A DNA stretch of 38,060 nt from a virus, in IMG/VR virus record IMGVR_UViG_3300046328_000030, positions 1 to 38,060 of that record. The stretch is one strand, 5' to 3'. Positions 7,514 to 16,980 of the stretch are shown in pieces. The translations under genes and the position numbers were made by a program. The notes beneath the pieces were generated by a model. It saw only the letters and a program-made list of their open reading frames with translations, had not been told where the DNA came from and did not search any database. The first letter of the stretch is position 1. Every line of letters begins with the position of its first letter.

Positions 7514-9142
7514 TTATCTACCTGCTTCCTGTGAGAGAGGATACCCAAATAAACCGCCAGTAGGTACAGTGCTTTGCTGGATAGTCTGCCCCAACAACTT
7601 AGCTAACTCTGGCCGCTGGCGTAAAAGAGCATCCGTTACTTTAAGACCCGGAGCAGAATACATCGCACTTGTCGCAGATAAGGCTGGGATAGCTACTTGA
7701 GGATTGGACAACAACGCAGCTCCTCCTGCGGCGCTCAAGGCTAAACGTCCTTCCAAGGTAGAGTTGACAGGATTACCGATTACCTGCATACCTGTTTCTG
7801 CCAGTTCCTGTCCTCGTGCAAGTCCTCGTGCAAAGTTCTTCTTATTACGAGTAACATCCAACTGTTTTACAGCAAGTTGATACTGTTTAGGCGTAAACAC
7901 TCCGTTTTCAGCGCCTGTATTAGCAGCTGCTTTACTCATGATAGACAAGTCACCGTAAGCGCTATCAATACGGCGAAGAGTAGAAGTCCATTTAGGATTC
8001 TGACTCTTAAGTTCTTCTTTGAAAGTCTTTAAGACATTCTGAAGAGCTTCCCCTACATTGCGATCAGAAGCAGAAGCACTATTCAAATATTTACTTGCTT
8101 CCTTACGAAGATCAGATTCTATTTGTTTATAGGTAGTTCCGGGAATCTTACTGTTGCTGAACTTATCCAACACAATGTTGTTTAAAACATTAGTTGCTTC
8201 TTGACGCTGTGCATCTGAAGTAAGATTAGATTTATTCAAAGAGGAAAGGATACCCGATGTTGTTTTAAAGTCCAAGTTAAAGGACATTTTACCCAATACA
8301 TCATCATACTTATTTGAAATCTGTTCAGCAGCGTAGTTAACGGCATCTCTTCCTACTACACTAGCTGGCAGTTTGTCATCTACTTTATCTAGTGCTTTAT
8401 TGATAACAGCTTTATTGTAATCAAATAGAACTTTCTCTCGTGCGCCTCGGATTTGTTCTCCCACCAGTGGCAAGTTCTGAGCGAAATCCTCAGCTTTCTT
8501 AAAGACTCCTCCCATTGTCTGTCCCGGAGTTGGTGTAATGCCTAGATCGCGCATTGTCTTTTCTGCTTTGGACACAAGAGGATTAGCAATCTTGGCTACG
8601 CCTTGAGCAGCAGCTTCCCCTAACACCCCCATACCGGCTCCAATACCGATTTGAGTAGCTTTTTCAGTAGTGTAATCTCCTTCAGAAGTGACAGGAGTTA
8701 ATACTGCCTGAGCCGCTCCTGCTGCCGCTGCTGGAATAGCCCGTCCTGTTGCTCCTAACGCCTGTGCTGCCTGTGCTCCACGTAAACCTACTGCAATGTT
8801 AGCAGGGTTTACTACGTTACCGGCAAGGCGACTCCAATCTATGCCTTCAGAACCAGATGCTGCACGATTAGCTTGATAGCCAGCTTCTTCAGCTTTGACC
8901 ATCTCACTAACTCGTTGAGCTTCCGAACCAAAAAACTTACTTACAGGATTAGGAACTGTACCTCCCAAAGACGTAAGCAGTTCTAAGCCTTTGGGAAGAA
9001 ACTGAGCACCTCCGCTGATAGGGTCTTTTAAGCCCATCAAAAAGCCGCTAGAAGGAGCATTGGCGTCTCCCTCAATCATTTTGATAGAAGATTTAGCAGC
9101 AGATTTAGTATCCTCTGTATCTTCAATAAATTTAATACCCAT
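7514..9142 (-). CDS. Internal virion / DNA ejection protein (large)
   Basis: 542 aa, last of three consecutive Ala/Gln-rich genes between the fibre genes and lysis, the usual place of podovirus ejection proteins (T7 gp14-16, P22 gp7/16/20). It has long Ala/Gly-rich helices (about 110-160) that could be membrane-active, and a helical middle with many charged residues. No transglycosylase motif seen. Starts two bases after the previous stop. Function is inferred from position, size and composition. Confidence 0.65.
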   Translation of the reverse strand: MGIKFIEDTEDTKSAAKSSIKMIEGDANAPSSGFLMGLKDPISGGAQFLPKGLELLTSLGGTVPNPVSKFFGSEAQRVSEMVKAEEAGYQANRAASGSEGIDWSRLAGNVVNPANIAVGLRGAQAAQALGATGRAIPAAAAGAAQAVLTPVTSEGDYTTEKATQIGIGAGMGVLGEAAAQGVAKIANPLVSKAEKTMRDLGITPTPGQTMGGVFKKAEDFAQNLPLVGEQIRGAREKVLFDYNKAVINKALDKVDDKLPASVVGRDAVNYAAEQISNKYDDVLGKMSFNLDFKTTSGILSSLNKSNLTSDAQRQEATNVLNNIVLDKFSNSKIPGTTYKQIESDLRKEASKYLNSASASDRNVGEALQNVLKTFKEELKSQNPKWTSTLRRIDSAYGDLSIMSKAAANTGAENGVFTPKQYQLAVKQLDVTRNKKNFARGLARGQELAETGMQVIGNPVNSTLEGRLALSAAGGAALLSNPQVAIPALSATSAMYSAPGLKVTDALLRQRPELAKLLGQTIQQSTVPTGGLFGYPLSQEAGR

Positions 9143-9144
9143 AG

Positions 9145-10329
9145 TTACTCCACAATAGCTTTTTTACCGCCGACAGTAATTTTAGTACCTTTAGGAAGAT
9201 TAGCAGCTTCTGCTTCAGCAACAGTATTAAAGGTTGTCTTTAAAGGCTTAAGGGAAGGAGTGTTGAGCGCTTCCACTACATCCTTACCTGCTGGGCCTGC
9301 TTGACGAGAGAAGCCTTTAATAACTGTTTCTCTGTTCTGTCTCTTCTGGTCCAACACTGCTTGCGAATCTCCGGGTTGCGGGAAATACTGTTTACGGGCA
9401 TTCTCGAATTCAGAGGCATTAATTGCAGCACCAGATTCTTGACGCAGAACAGCATTAACAAAGTTGTTTTGAGCTTGTTGAGCCTTCTGGCCTTCCGCTG
9501 AGTTAACAAAAGAAGGGAGATAATTAGCAGAAAGCGTATTATAAGTATTCTCAAGATTATTTAGAATACTATGTGCTTCAGCAGCCCTTGTACCAAACGT
9601 CAAAGATTTACCTTGGAACTCTGTCAGAGGTTTTTCGCCTTTTAAGGAAGCTGCTAGTTGAGCAAGTTCCTGACGGGATTGAGCAGCCATCTGAGCAATC
9701 TGAACCTGTGTAGCGCCTTGTTGACGAGCAACTTCTAATCGGTTCTCAGCAGCAATACGTGCAGCCTCAACCCGTGCAGCGTTGGTATCCTGACGGCCTT
9801 GTGTTGTCTGGATACTGGTCATGATCTTGTCTGGATCACCATACTTACGTACAACCTGCAAGTATTGTTCTTCTGTGGCATCTGGCCCTAAAGCAGCCAG
9901 CTCTGCACGAAGTTTCTCTTCCTGAGCAGTAGTCAGCTCTACTTTACGTTGTTCAGCAACAGCTTTACCTGTTTGAGCAGCACGTAACTGAGCTTGACGA
10001 GCTTGATCCATAACCTGCATCGCCTGAGCACCAAAGCCTTGTCCGCTGAGTGTCTTAGCCAGTGTAGCAAGTCCTTCAGGAGAAGTAGTATCGGCACCTT
10101 TCAAGATACCCTGCAAAGCAGCAGCCTTAGCCATCTCAGGATCTTGAGCACCAAGCAAACCCCCAGCAGCGCCTGCCAAGCGATTACCTGCTGTGTAGAA
10201 GCCTGCCTGAGCAGCCTGCATAGGACTCAACTGTGCAAACTGTTGAGCTTGTTGAGACAATGCAGCTTCACGTTGAGCCATCAAAGACTCTGGAGTAACT
10301 CCGAATAAACTATTCATAACTTCAGCCAT
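9145..10329 (-). CDS. Internal virion / DNA ejection protein (middle)
   Basis: 394 aa, very rich in Ala and Gln, with long predicted coiled coils (about 105-235) and a conserved segment near 290-345 (FVNAVLRQESGAAIN...QYFPQPGDS) that I recognise from ejection proteins of several podovirus-like phages. The C-terminus has a small strand-rich motif (LPKGTKITVGGKKAIV). Probably ejected with the DNA to span the cell envelope. Confidence 0.65.
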   Translation of the reverse strand: MAEVMNSLFGVTPESLMAQREAALSQQAQQFAQLSPMQAAQAGFYTAGNRLAGAAGGLLGAQDPEMAKAAALQGILKGADTTSPEGLATLAKTLSGQGFGAQAMQVMDQARQAQLRAAQTGKAVAEQRKVELTTAQEEKLRAELAALGPDATEEQYLQVVRKYGDPDKIMTSIQTTQGRQDTNAARVEAARIAAENRLEVARQQGATQVQIAQMAAQSRQELAQLAASLKGEKPLTEFQGKSLTFGTRAAEAHSILNNLENTYNTLSANYLPSFVNSAEGQKAQQAQNNFVNAVLRQESGAAINASEFENARKQYFPQPGDSQAVLDQKRQNRETVIKGFSRQAGPAGKDVVEALNTPSLKPLKTTFNTVAEAEAANLPKGTKITVGGKKAIVE

Positions 10330-10338
10330 AATTACTCC

Positions 10339-11427
10339 TTATTCGCCCCACTGGGCAGCTAACATACGAGCTTGTTGTGTCTGTGGGTTAGACAGAGCAC
10401 CAGCTAAGTATTGTTCTTGTTGTCCGTAAGCACCTTGAGGCGTACCTCCAAAGGGGTTAGCCATGTTCGTAAACGCCTTCAACAACTGTTGATTGCCAGC
10501 AGCACCCATCAACGAGGCACCTACAGGACTGTAAGCATTGGCAGCGTTAGCAGCGGTCTGAGCGTTGTAGATAGTGTTAGCCGCGTTGGCAGCACCTTGA
10601 GTAGTACGACCACCAATGTTCAAGCCTAAGTCCAGAGCACCTTGACCAGCAGATTCCATTGTCTGACCTAAGCCAAACTGAGTCTTCAGAGGATTGTAGC
10701 CAGCGGTAGCAATATCCAAGCCAGTACCGAACAATCCTGCACCGAACTGAGTCTGAGCACGGCCTTGTTGCTGTGCCTGAGAAGCCAGTTGTAAGTCCTG
10801 CATTGCCTGAGCATTAGCAAAAGCAGCCAATTCAGGGTTAGTAGCTTGCAAGTTACCGCCTTGAGCGATAGACAAACCTTCACGGCCAGAATTGAACAAA
10901 CCTGTACGCAACTGTGCCAGAGATTGTTCACGGCTCGGAGCCAACAGAGCCTGCTGAGAAGTCATCCACTGCTGTGCAGCAGCTTCAGGAGACTGAGCCA
11001 GATACTGATTACCCAGATTGAATAAGCCCTGTTGAGCCGTCTGAGCTTGTTCAGCAGTCTGGAAGCCTTGACCACCGGCTTGAGAGAATAGACGATCACG
11101 CATAGCAGCAATGTCAGGAGCTACGTTGTAGCCTGCACTAACTAACTGACCTTCTTTGGCGACCCGTGTTTGATAATCGGACAAAGCCTGATCGTATTCA
11201 GCTTGTGTTTGATAAGCAGAACGAGAAGGAGCAGAAACTCCGGGAATACCCATTTGAAAGTTAGAAGTACCAAAGCGAGTGGTCACACCAACGGGACGGA
11301 ACTTCTGAGCTTCAGCAGCGATACGAGCAGCTTCTACGTTAGACTGTGCAGCCGATTGAGCTGCGTCTGCCTGCATAGAAGAACCTAGCAAGCCCATGCC
11401 TGCACCAATAATAGCACCAATAGGCAT
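10339..11427 (-). CDS. Internal virion / DNA ejection protein (N-terminal membrane-active type)
   Basis: 362 aa with a Gly-rich hydrophobic N-terminus (MPIGAIIGAGMGLLGSSM) followed by Ala/Gln-rich helices, the plan of T7 gp14/P22 gp7-like proteins that insert in the outer membrane on ejection. Gly/Asn-rich C-terminal third. First of the three ejection genes, two bases after the small cupin gene; AGGAGGCG precedes the start. Confidence 0.65.
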   Translation of the reverse strand: MPIGAIIGAGMGLLGSSMQADAAQSAAQSNVEAARIAAEAQKFRPVGVTTRFGTSNFQMGIPGVSAPSRSAYQTQAEYDQALSDYQTRVAKEGQLVSAGYNVAPDIAAMRDRLFSQAGGQGFQTAEQAQTAQQGLFNLGNQYLAQSPEAAAQQWMTSQQALLAPSREQSLAQLRTGLFNSGREGLSIAQGGNLQATNPELAAFANAQAMQDLQLASQAQQQGRAQTQFGAGLFGTGLDIATAGYNPLKTQFGLGQTMESAGQGALDLGLNIGGRTTQGAANAANTIYNAQTAANAANAYSPVGASLMGAAGNQQLLKAFTNMANPFGGTPQGAYGQQEQYLAGALSNPQTQQARMLAAQWGE

Positions 11428-11428
11428 C

Positions 11429-11746
11429 TTACGCCTCCTCTTTCTGCTTAATTAAAACATTATCAATTTTATTCATATCTGTCTCGAATGTATGATGAAT
11501 ACAGAACCAAGTTGAATCCTCTAAAGCGAGGATAGTATGGTTGATGCCTTTTCTGATATTGATACAAGCAGGGGCTTCAAACACTTCATTAACATCATTA
11601 TCAAATAATACTCTTACCTTCCCTTTACCGAGGATACTCAAGTGATCATATTCATGCTTGTGTTGACAGGCAATAGATCCTTTGGGTATGTCCATCTGTT
11701 TAGCATATAAGCCATCGGAGAAATGATGAAGAGTATTATTATCCAT
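11429..11746 (-). CDS. Small cupin-like protein
   Basis: 105 aa with a single cupin barrel: HKHEYDHLSILGKGKVRVLF (two His about residue 29-31 plus Glu as possible metal ligands), then the second motif ApaCINIRKGINHTILAL with a further His. Proteins of this size and type sit among tail and ejection genes of several phages; their role is unknown (structural subunit or metal-binding enzyme). Confidence 0.6.
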   Translation of the reverse strand: MDNNTLHHFSDGLYAKQMDIPKGSIACQHKHEYDHLSILGKGKVRVLFDNDVNEVFEAPACINIRKGINHTILALEDSTWFCIHHTFETDMNKIDNVLIKQKEEA

Positions 11747-11754
11747 GTTTTTCT

Positions 11755-11976
11755 TTATTTTTTGTTAACTACTTTTGGAACAAATTCTGAAATTTCCCCA
11801 AACTCTTTAGCTGCAATTCGAGCAAAGATTTCTTTTCCGTGTTCGGCAACATCATTAGGACTTGCTGTAAAAGGCAAAGAAAAATCCAATTCTTTTACAG
11901 TCAAATCGCAGTCAATTAGAGTATGTTCTTCATTCATCCAAACTGGATTTTTAACATCTACAAGTGTTAATTTCAT
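11755..11976 (-). CDS. Small hypothetical protein next to tail fibre
   Basis: 73 aa with the phrase LPFTASPNDVAEHGKEIFARI near the middle, a motif I associate with small genes beside phage tail-fibre genes. Possibly a fibre-linked or assembly factor; nothing more can be said. Confidence 0.6.
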   Translation of the reverse strand: MKLTLVDVKNPVWMNEEHTLIDCDLTVKELDFSLPFTASPNDVAEHGKEIFARIAAKEFGEISEFVPKVVNKK

Positions 11977-11985
11977 ATGTATTCC

Positions 11986-12603
11986 TTATGCTACCCGCAA
12001 AAATAAAGCAACAATAGAGTAAGTAGTCCCTGTGTTAGGGATTGAACTCATAAGTTTCCATGTTCCTGTTAGAGCCGGGCCTTGCGCCGAAGCAAACCAA
12101 GCATTTCCGAAAAATAAATCATAACAGAAACAAGCAGGCTGTAAAGATGAACCGGAAACGTTTGTTCCTGCTTGCACTGTAGACGATGTACTAATTACAA
12201 GTTCGGCATAAATATATGTCCCTACTGCACTTGCTGAAGAACCGGCAGTAGCTCCTAAAACTTGAGATGTCGTAACTGTAGTCACAGTACTTGAACTGCC
12301 TGTTACATTGATAGGCCAATCTCCTGAAGCACCTGTACCTGTTTTAGTCGGAGCATCATCAGCAATCTGAGCCACAACAAAAGCAGTAGTAGCCAACTGA
12401 GTAGTATTAGTACCTGAGGAAGCTGTTGGAGCAACAGGAGTACCGATAAACGTAGGACTATTCAGGTCAGCCTTGGTAGCCACAGATGTAGCAATATTAT
12501 TGAATTCAGTATCGAACTCAGTGCCTTTAATAATTTTTAAAGGATTACCAGTAGCAAGAGAATCCTTACTGGCAAAGTTAGTTGATTTTACGTAATCAGT
12601 CAT
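11986..12603 (-). CDS. Tail fibre / tip protein
   Basis: 205 aa. The N-terminus has DSLATGNPLKIIKGTEFDTEF and then a repeat-like LNSPTFIGTPVAPTASSG...TTQLATTAFV, a phrase very common in fibre shafts of phages. Ser/Thr/Gly-rich beta-structured C-terminus, probably a trimer that contacts the cell surface. Short for a full fibre, so it may be a tip or a base for the larger fibre. Its ATG overlaps the preceding stop. Confidence 0.75.
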   Translation of the reverse strand: MTDYVKSTNFASKDSLATGNPLKIIKGTEFDTEFNNIATSVATKADLNSPTFIGTPVAPTASSGTNTTQLATTAFVVAQIADDAPTKTGTGASGDWPINVTGSSSTVTTVTTSQVLGATAGSSASAVGTYIYAELVISTSSTVQAGTNVSGSSLQPACFCYDLFFGNAWFASAQGPALTGTWKLMSSIPNTGTTYSIVALFLRVA

Positions 12604-14150
12604 TATACAATCTTTCCGTTCTTAGCTTGGATCTCGATCTTTTGAATAGACAGAGGAGTTCCTTGGATGTCTGCCTCGTATCCTGTTTGGATGACTTTAC
12701 CTGCCCCTGTAGGATATGCAACTAAAGTTTGTAATGCTGTACCATTAGAAAAGGTAGATGTACTAACATTATACTCGTTTATGCCAAAATAAGCAACCCC
12801 TTGAGCGGGAATATTTACGGTTTGGGCATAGTAGTTACCGGAGAAGTCATAACCCCACTTCATCGCAACATACTGATTAGCACCACCAATGACAACCACT
12901 GAAAGTTTCTTAAGCACAGATGTAACTGAGGGAGCGCCTAAGTCAGTGTGGTTGGTAAAGTATTGAAAACGGTAAGTAGAGGTATTATCTAAATACCCAG
13001 TATATGTTCCAATGTAGCCAGCTTTACCAATTAACAAAGAACCATCTGAGCGATAACAAAAGCTCTTAGGTTCAATACTATCCCAAGTAGTTACACGAGC
13101 AGAGCCATCTTGAAGAGTAGTCTTCATGTCAAAACAATATACTGTCTTCAAAACAGGCAACGTAAGCAAATAAAATGCTTCACGGGGACTATACACAGCC
13201 TTGATAGTTGCTTTATCTTCACTAGCTACAGCAGACAGTAGATCATTACGTACGTTTTTAGACAGGTCACGCAAAGGAGCAGACTTCTCTTGAATTGTGC
13301 GTAAAATACTACGAACACCTGTATCCGACAAAAAGATAACATCTGTTCCTGTGTTAACTACCGTGTCACGGGCAATGCAGCCAATGCCTGTGATAGTGTC
13401 GTACAAGGACATAGTAGCCGGGTTATTAGCGCCTTGATACACAAGGATATTCTGCTTACCAAAGATAAACAAGAAGTTGTTGTGTACAGCCAGAGCAGTA
13501 ATAATATCCCCTCCTTTAGGCCACACAGTAGTGGTATCTAACGTACCTGCTGTCCCTGAGCCGAACTTATGAGGATTCTTTAAATCAGACCATTGAACAG
13601 TTACCTTGTCGGTAGTTGTGTCTGCGTTCCAGATACGACCCAAAGCAGAGATTACAATATTTGCTAACTGGACTGTGCCGTTATAGCCTGCTTCTTGGTC
13701 AACTCGATAGTACGTAGTGGAGGAAGTAGCAGGATCAAAGCCAATAGGTACGTGTCCTCGTTGGTAGAAGTAAAGGTCACCATCTAAAAAGGCGGTAGAC
13801 CAGTTACTATCTGTGATCGTTGGAGCAGTTCCTACACCGTTAAAGGTAAGTTCAGTGAGAGCGCCAGAGGAAAGCTTAAAGAGTTTATTGTTACCGGCAC
13901 ACAGAGTGTAAGTAGTTCCATCTTTATCCACTAACTCAGTAATAGTTTTAATATCAGCAGTACCTAAAGCAGACGAAGTTGTATTAGCTTTAGTCCACCC
14001 CTTACGAGAACCCACACGACCGTATTGATCAATAACACAGTTGTTAGCCACCAAAGCAAAACCAGAAGCTAAATCTAGTGAACTATCTTGGGTATTCAGA
14101 CCATAGAAGCCCGGAGCAGTGATACTAAATGTTTGGATCTGTTGGCTCAT
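12603..14150 (-). CDS. Tail nozzle / tail tube (DNA stabilisation) protein
   Basis: 515 aa, mostly beta structure. The opening (FYGLNTQDSSLDLASGFALVANN, then CVIDQYGRVGSRKGW) is characteristic of nozzle and stabilisation proteins (P22 gp10/T7 gp12 role) that close the portal-adaptor channel. The ATG at 14150 follows GGGAGG and overlaps the adaptor stop as ATGA; a longer in-frame start at 14162 lies before this ribosome site. Makes the short tail with the adaptor encoded upstream. Confidence 0.8.
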   Translation of the reverse strand: MSQQIQTFSITAPGFYGLNTQDSSLDLASGFALVANNCVIDQYGRVGSRKGWTKANTTSSALGTADIKTITELVDKDGTTYTLCAGNNKLFKLSSGALTELTFNGVGTAPTITDSNWSTAFLDGDLYFYQRGHVPIGFDPATSSTTYYRVDQEAGYNGTVQLANIVISALGRIWNADTTTDKVTVQWSDLKNPHKFGSGTAGTLDTTTVWPKGGDIITALAVHNNFLFIFGKQNILVYQGANNPATMSLYDTITGIGCIARDTVVNTGTDVIFLSDTGVRSILRTIQEKSAPLRDLSKNVRNDLLSAVASEDKATIKAVYSPREAFYLLTLPVLKTVYCFDMKTTLQDGSARVTTWDSIEPKSFCYRSDGSLLIGKAGYIGTYTGYLDNTSTYRFQYFTNHTDLGAPSVTSVLKKLSVVVIGGANQYVAMKWGYDFSGNYYAQTVNIPAQGVAYFGINEYNVSTSTFSNGTALQTLVAYPTGAGKVIQTGYEADIQGTPLSIQKIEIQAKNGKIV

Positions 14151-14806
14151 ACAGCCTCCCAACCATCTTCCTCAACAAAGCGAGAACTCTCAATAGCGAT
14201 AGCGTCAGCCAACGATGCCTTATACAAGCCATAGGCTTCAGAGCTATTCAAGCCACCGTCTTCACCACGCTCAACCAAGGCACGGGCAAATGCACCTAAG
14301 ATGACAGGCTCCGAAGGAACCAACATTGTGCTACTATCAGTGCTCAGAGCTAACTGAGGTACGTACAATTGAACATTGATAGCATAAGCAGCGTCAGGAA
14401 CAGGCCAGAGCATTACCTTAGCATCTCCGTTGCTGTCGATACCGTTGAAGCAGTAGTAGTTAGGAGAACCCTTTTGAGGAGATCCTGTAGAACCACTCCA
14501 TAAGTTATAGGTAGCTAAAGAGATTGTCTTGAGGCCAATATACTTGGTAGTATTGTGTAACTCACTGACCTTGTACCGAGAACCAGAACCTGCAATGGAA
14601 TACGTTGAAGTATTGTCAGCAGTGGTTACAGGGATGTCAGTGATCAGTGCTGACCACTTATAAGAATCCTCTACTTGTCTCTTGGCATCATTGACCAACT
14701 TACCAATGAGCTTAGAGAGTACGTTTTCTTGGACGGTAGATACTTCAGGTTCGCGCATACGAACCAAAACATCATTGACCAGTTCTAGGTAAGTTGGTAA
14801 TGCCAT
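14147..14806 (-). CDS. Head-to-tail adaptor protein (gp4/gp11-like)
   Basis: 219 aa. The helical start (YLELVNDVLVRMREPEVST...LIGKLVNDAKRQVEDSYKW) and later beta part (KVMLWPVPDAAYAINVQLYV) fit podovirus adaptor or tail tubular A proteins, which form a dodecameric ring under the portal. Translationally coupled to the nozzle gene. Confidence 0.8.
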   Translation of the reverse strand: MALPTYLELVNDVLVRMREPEVSTVQENVLSKLIGKLVNDAKRQVEDSYKWSALITDIPVTTADNTSTYSIAGSGSRYKVSELHNTTKYIGLKTISLATYNLWSGSTGSPQKGSPNYYCFNGIDSNGDAKVMLWPVPDAAYAINVQLYVPQLALSTDSSTMLVPSEPVILGAFARALVERGEDGGLNSSEAYGLYKASLADAIAIESSRFVEEDGWEAV

Positions 14807-14808
14807 TA

Positions 14809-14976
14809 TTATTTAGCTTTCTTCTTTGGTTTAGATTTGCCAGCCTCAGACAGGGCGATAGCAATAGCTTGTTTACGATCAGTAACAACAGTACCACCTT
14901 TGCCACTATGTAGAGTACCTTCTTTGTACTCTTTCATGACTTTCTCTTCTTTAGTCTTTTTCTTCTTTGTCGCCAT
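14809..14976 (-). CDS. Small basic DUF6496-like protein
   Basis: 55 aa, strongly basic, with the core KEGTLHSGKGGTVVTDRKQA and IAIALSEAGKS, which I recognise as the DUF6496 pattern found in bacteria and phages (function unknown). Ends in a lysine-rich tail (KPKKKAK). AAAGGAG lies seven bases before the ATG, inside the end of the gene upstream. A DNA-associated role in the capsid would fit the charge but is conjecture. Confidence 0.75.
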   Translation of the reverse strand: MATKKKKTKEEKVMKEYKEGTLHSGKGGTVVTDRKQAIAIALSEAGKSKPKKKAK

Positions 14977-15145
14977 TACTAGCTCCTTTTACTTTACGTT
15001 TACGAGTAACGACTTCCATAGAAGCCTGCTCTTCAACAATCTCATACCACTCAGGATTAGAGCGAAAGCTATCAATATCAACCTTACTCTTCACAACTGC
15101 AATAGTCTGTGGACGATTACTTGTCTTCATTTGAAAGCGTACCAT
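14951..15145 (-). CDS. Small hypothetical protein downstream of coat
   Basis: 64 aa with mixed charge; contains NPEWYEIVEEQAS and a basic/acidic tail. AAAGGAG precedes the ATG and the end overlaps the DUF6496-like gene. It lies below the coat terminator, at the position where other podovirus genomes have small head-completion or decoration genes. Confidence 0.55.
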   Translation of the reverse strand: MVRFQMKTSNRPQTIAVVKSKVDIDSFRSNPEWYEIVEEQASMEVVTRKRKVKGASNGDKEEKD

Positions 15146-15183
15146 ATATTCTCCTTTGTTTATAACTCACAGCGTAAGTGATA

Positions 15184-15210
15184 AATAAAAGAGAGCCCCG
15201 AAGGGCCCTC
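15184..15210 (-). terminator. Terminator after coat gene (UUCG loop)
   Basis: On the minus strand GAGGGCCC, loop TTCG, GGGCTCTC, then TTTTAT: an 8-bp stem with one G-T pair, a stable UUCG tetraloop and a T-run, nine bases after the coat stop codon. It probably ends part of the late transcripts, so coat mRNA exceeds that of the tail genes. Confidence 0.8.
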
Positions 15211-15218
15211 CTCAACCA

Positions 15219-16142
15219 TTAGGCTGCCGAAGCGTCCACGATGATTGGCACAGCGCCGTAGTCACGCAGTTCGGCAACGCCGTACAGAGTGTCAGCAGTG
15301 AACAAGTTACCGAGGTATTCCTGTTTGTACTGAGTCTGAGCACGAACGCCGATCTGCTCAACCAGAACAGCCCAATCGCGGTGGAACATCAGAGCAGCGC
15401 GGTCAGTGTTGGTGTTACCAGCAGCAGTGTCGCAGTTGGTAGACACATAGACTTTCACGCCATAGATGTCACCGAACTCGCCGTTCATCAAGGTAGAACC
15501 AGTGCCTTTGAAGGCTTGCTCGGTGAAACGAGCGATACCCAACATAGAGTTACGGGCAACAGGAGGAACCACCAGCGAACGACCGTCCATAGGCACGTCT
15601 TGATCGTCCAGCAACTGAATAGCTGCACGGATACCCGCATCAGCGATGTTGGCAGCGTTAGACGAACCGGAAGTGTAGGCAGCGCCGGTAGAACCGATGA
15701 TGCCGCCTGTGTAGGCTTGGTTAGCGCCGTTGCCGCCACGAGCAGCGCGGCCCAGTTGGATCAACGAAGAGTCAACCTTCTTGCCCAGAGCAAAGCCAGC
15801 ATCATCAGTGTAGAAGCTACGCAGGCTCGACAGAGCTTGTGCTTCCACGATGTCTTCGATCAAGCGGCTGTACTCGAAGTGTTGGTTGATAGAGACTGCG
15901 ATGTCGCCTTCAGTGGCGGCAATCAGAGTCACTTGACTGCCTGCTGTCTTAGCAGAAGCGTCACCACGGACAGGCGAAGGAATGTGAACGGTGTCACCCT
16001 TTTTACCCTTGAACGACATCTTCTTCACCAGATTAGCCATCACGAGGGATTTTTTGTATGCAGCAACAATCTCATCGCTCCAAACTTCAGGGATGAAGGT
16101 TGCGGCGGTAGTGACTGTAACGTTATTAGTACCTAAAGGCAT
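15219..16142 (-). CDS. Major capsid protein (HK97 fold)
   Basis: 307 aa. An N-terminal arm (FIPEVWSDEIVAAYKKSLVM, VKKMSFKGKKGDTVHIP) leads into the coat core; the later RALMFHRDWAVLVEQIG and TLYGVAELRDYGAV segments are typical of podovirus coats. It is preceded by the scaffold and followed by a terminator. GC-richer in third positions than its neighbours, as is usual for a highly expressed gene. TAGGAG lies before the ATG. Confidence 0.9.
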   Translation of the reverse strand: MPLGTNNVTVTTAATFIPEVWSDEIVAAYKKSLVMANLVKKMSFKGKKGDTVHIPSPVRGDASAKTAGSQVTLIAATEGDIAVSINQHFEYSRLIEDIVEAQALSSLRSFYTDDAGFALGKKVDSSLIQLGRAARGGNGANQAYTGGIIGSTGAAYTSGSSNAANIADAGIRAAIQLLDDQDVPMDGRSLVVPPVARNSMLGIARFTEQAFKGTGSTLMNGEFGDIYGVKVYVSTNCDTAAGNTNTDRAALMFHRDWAVLVEQIGVRAQTQYKQEYLGNLFTADTLYGVAELRDYGAVPIIVDASAA

Positions 16143-16194
16143 TTGAATACTCCTATAATTTCAATTAAAGATTTGTTTAGATTTTGTGATTAGA

Positions 16195-16980
16195 TCACTT
16201 GACTCGACCTTCGCTGTAAGCAGCCATAATTTCAGGTTGTAGGTGCTCATAACGATCTGGATCGGTCATCTTAAGACGGATTAAATCCGCACGACGATAC
16301 ACTTTCTTTGCAACTTCGCCAGAACCTCCAGAATCAACACCAGCGGCCTTTAAGGCTTGTGCTTTCTGTTGTTTACCAGTTTCCTGTACGTTGTTGTTGC
16401 GAACTTGCTTAAGTTCTTTGTATGTGCTCAAGAGTTCATCAGCAGCACTGAAGTCAAACTCTGCGTCTGCTTTAGCATACAGACCCATACGCACTTGGCT
16501 TGCTTTAACCCATTCTTGGAAACCTGTGTCTTGGACAACGGTTTGCATATCAGGATGTTTAGCTGAAAGCTGCTGTGCTGTCTTCATCCGTTTAAATTCA
16601 AGGTTAGCTTGTTTAGCTTCCAGAACTGCGGGATTGTTCTCAATAGCACGTTTAATAGAATCTTGAGGGTTCTCAAAGAAATCTACTTCGGGCGCACTCT
16701 CGACAACAGGTTTATTATCTTCTTCGAGTTGCCGTTTAAGGAGTTGATCTGCTAAAGAACGAACTTCGTGAACTTCCTGTGCTTGCTTACCAATCATCTT
16801 TTCAGCTTCTTGGTGCATTTTAACAATATCCTCAATGGACTTGTTCTTATACTTCTCAGGAATAATCTTGTCAATTACGCTTTCAGATACTTGAGTTTGT
16901 TCCTCTTGAGGAGTCTCTTGAATCTGTTCTTCAATCTCGATCTCTTTACCGTCAAACGATTCGGTTTCAATAAGTGCCAT
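16195..16980 (-). CDS. Scaffolding protein
   Basis: 261 aa, acidic and helical through most of its length (IEIEEQIQETPQEEQTQ; coiled coil about 50-90) with a basic C-terminal helix-turn-helix (YRRADLIRLKMTDPDRYEHL), the coat-binding end known in P22-type scaffolds. Lies just upstream of the coat, as expected. AGGAGA precedes the start. Confidence 0.85.
   Translation of the reverse strand: MALIETESFDGKEIEIEEQIQETPQEEQTQVSESVIDKIIPEKYKNKSIEDIVKMHQEAEKMIGKQAQEVHEVRSLADQLLKRQLEEDNKPVVESAPEVDFFENPQDSIKRAIENNPAVLEAKQANLEFKRMKTAQQLSAKHPDMQTVVQDTGFQEWVKASQVRMGLYAKADAEFDFSAADELLSTYKELKQVRNNNVQETGKQQKAQALKAAGVDSGGSGEVAKKVYRRADLIRLKMTDPDRYEHLQPEIMAAYSEGRVK

Noticed and set aside
7514-11427. Tape measure protein of a long-tailed phage
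   Set aside because: Three medium ejection-type proteins and podovirus adaptor and nozzle genes are present; no tail tube, sheath or tail-chaperone frameshift genes were seen.
15381-16136. Long plus-strand frame of 251 codons opposite the coat gene
   Set aside because: Antisense to a well-supported coat gene; His/Arg/Ser-rich sequence typical of a shadow frame, no ribosome site or operon context.
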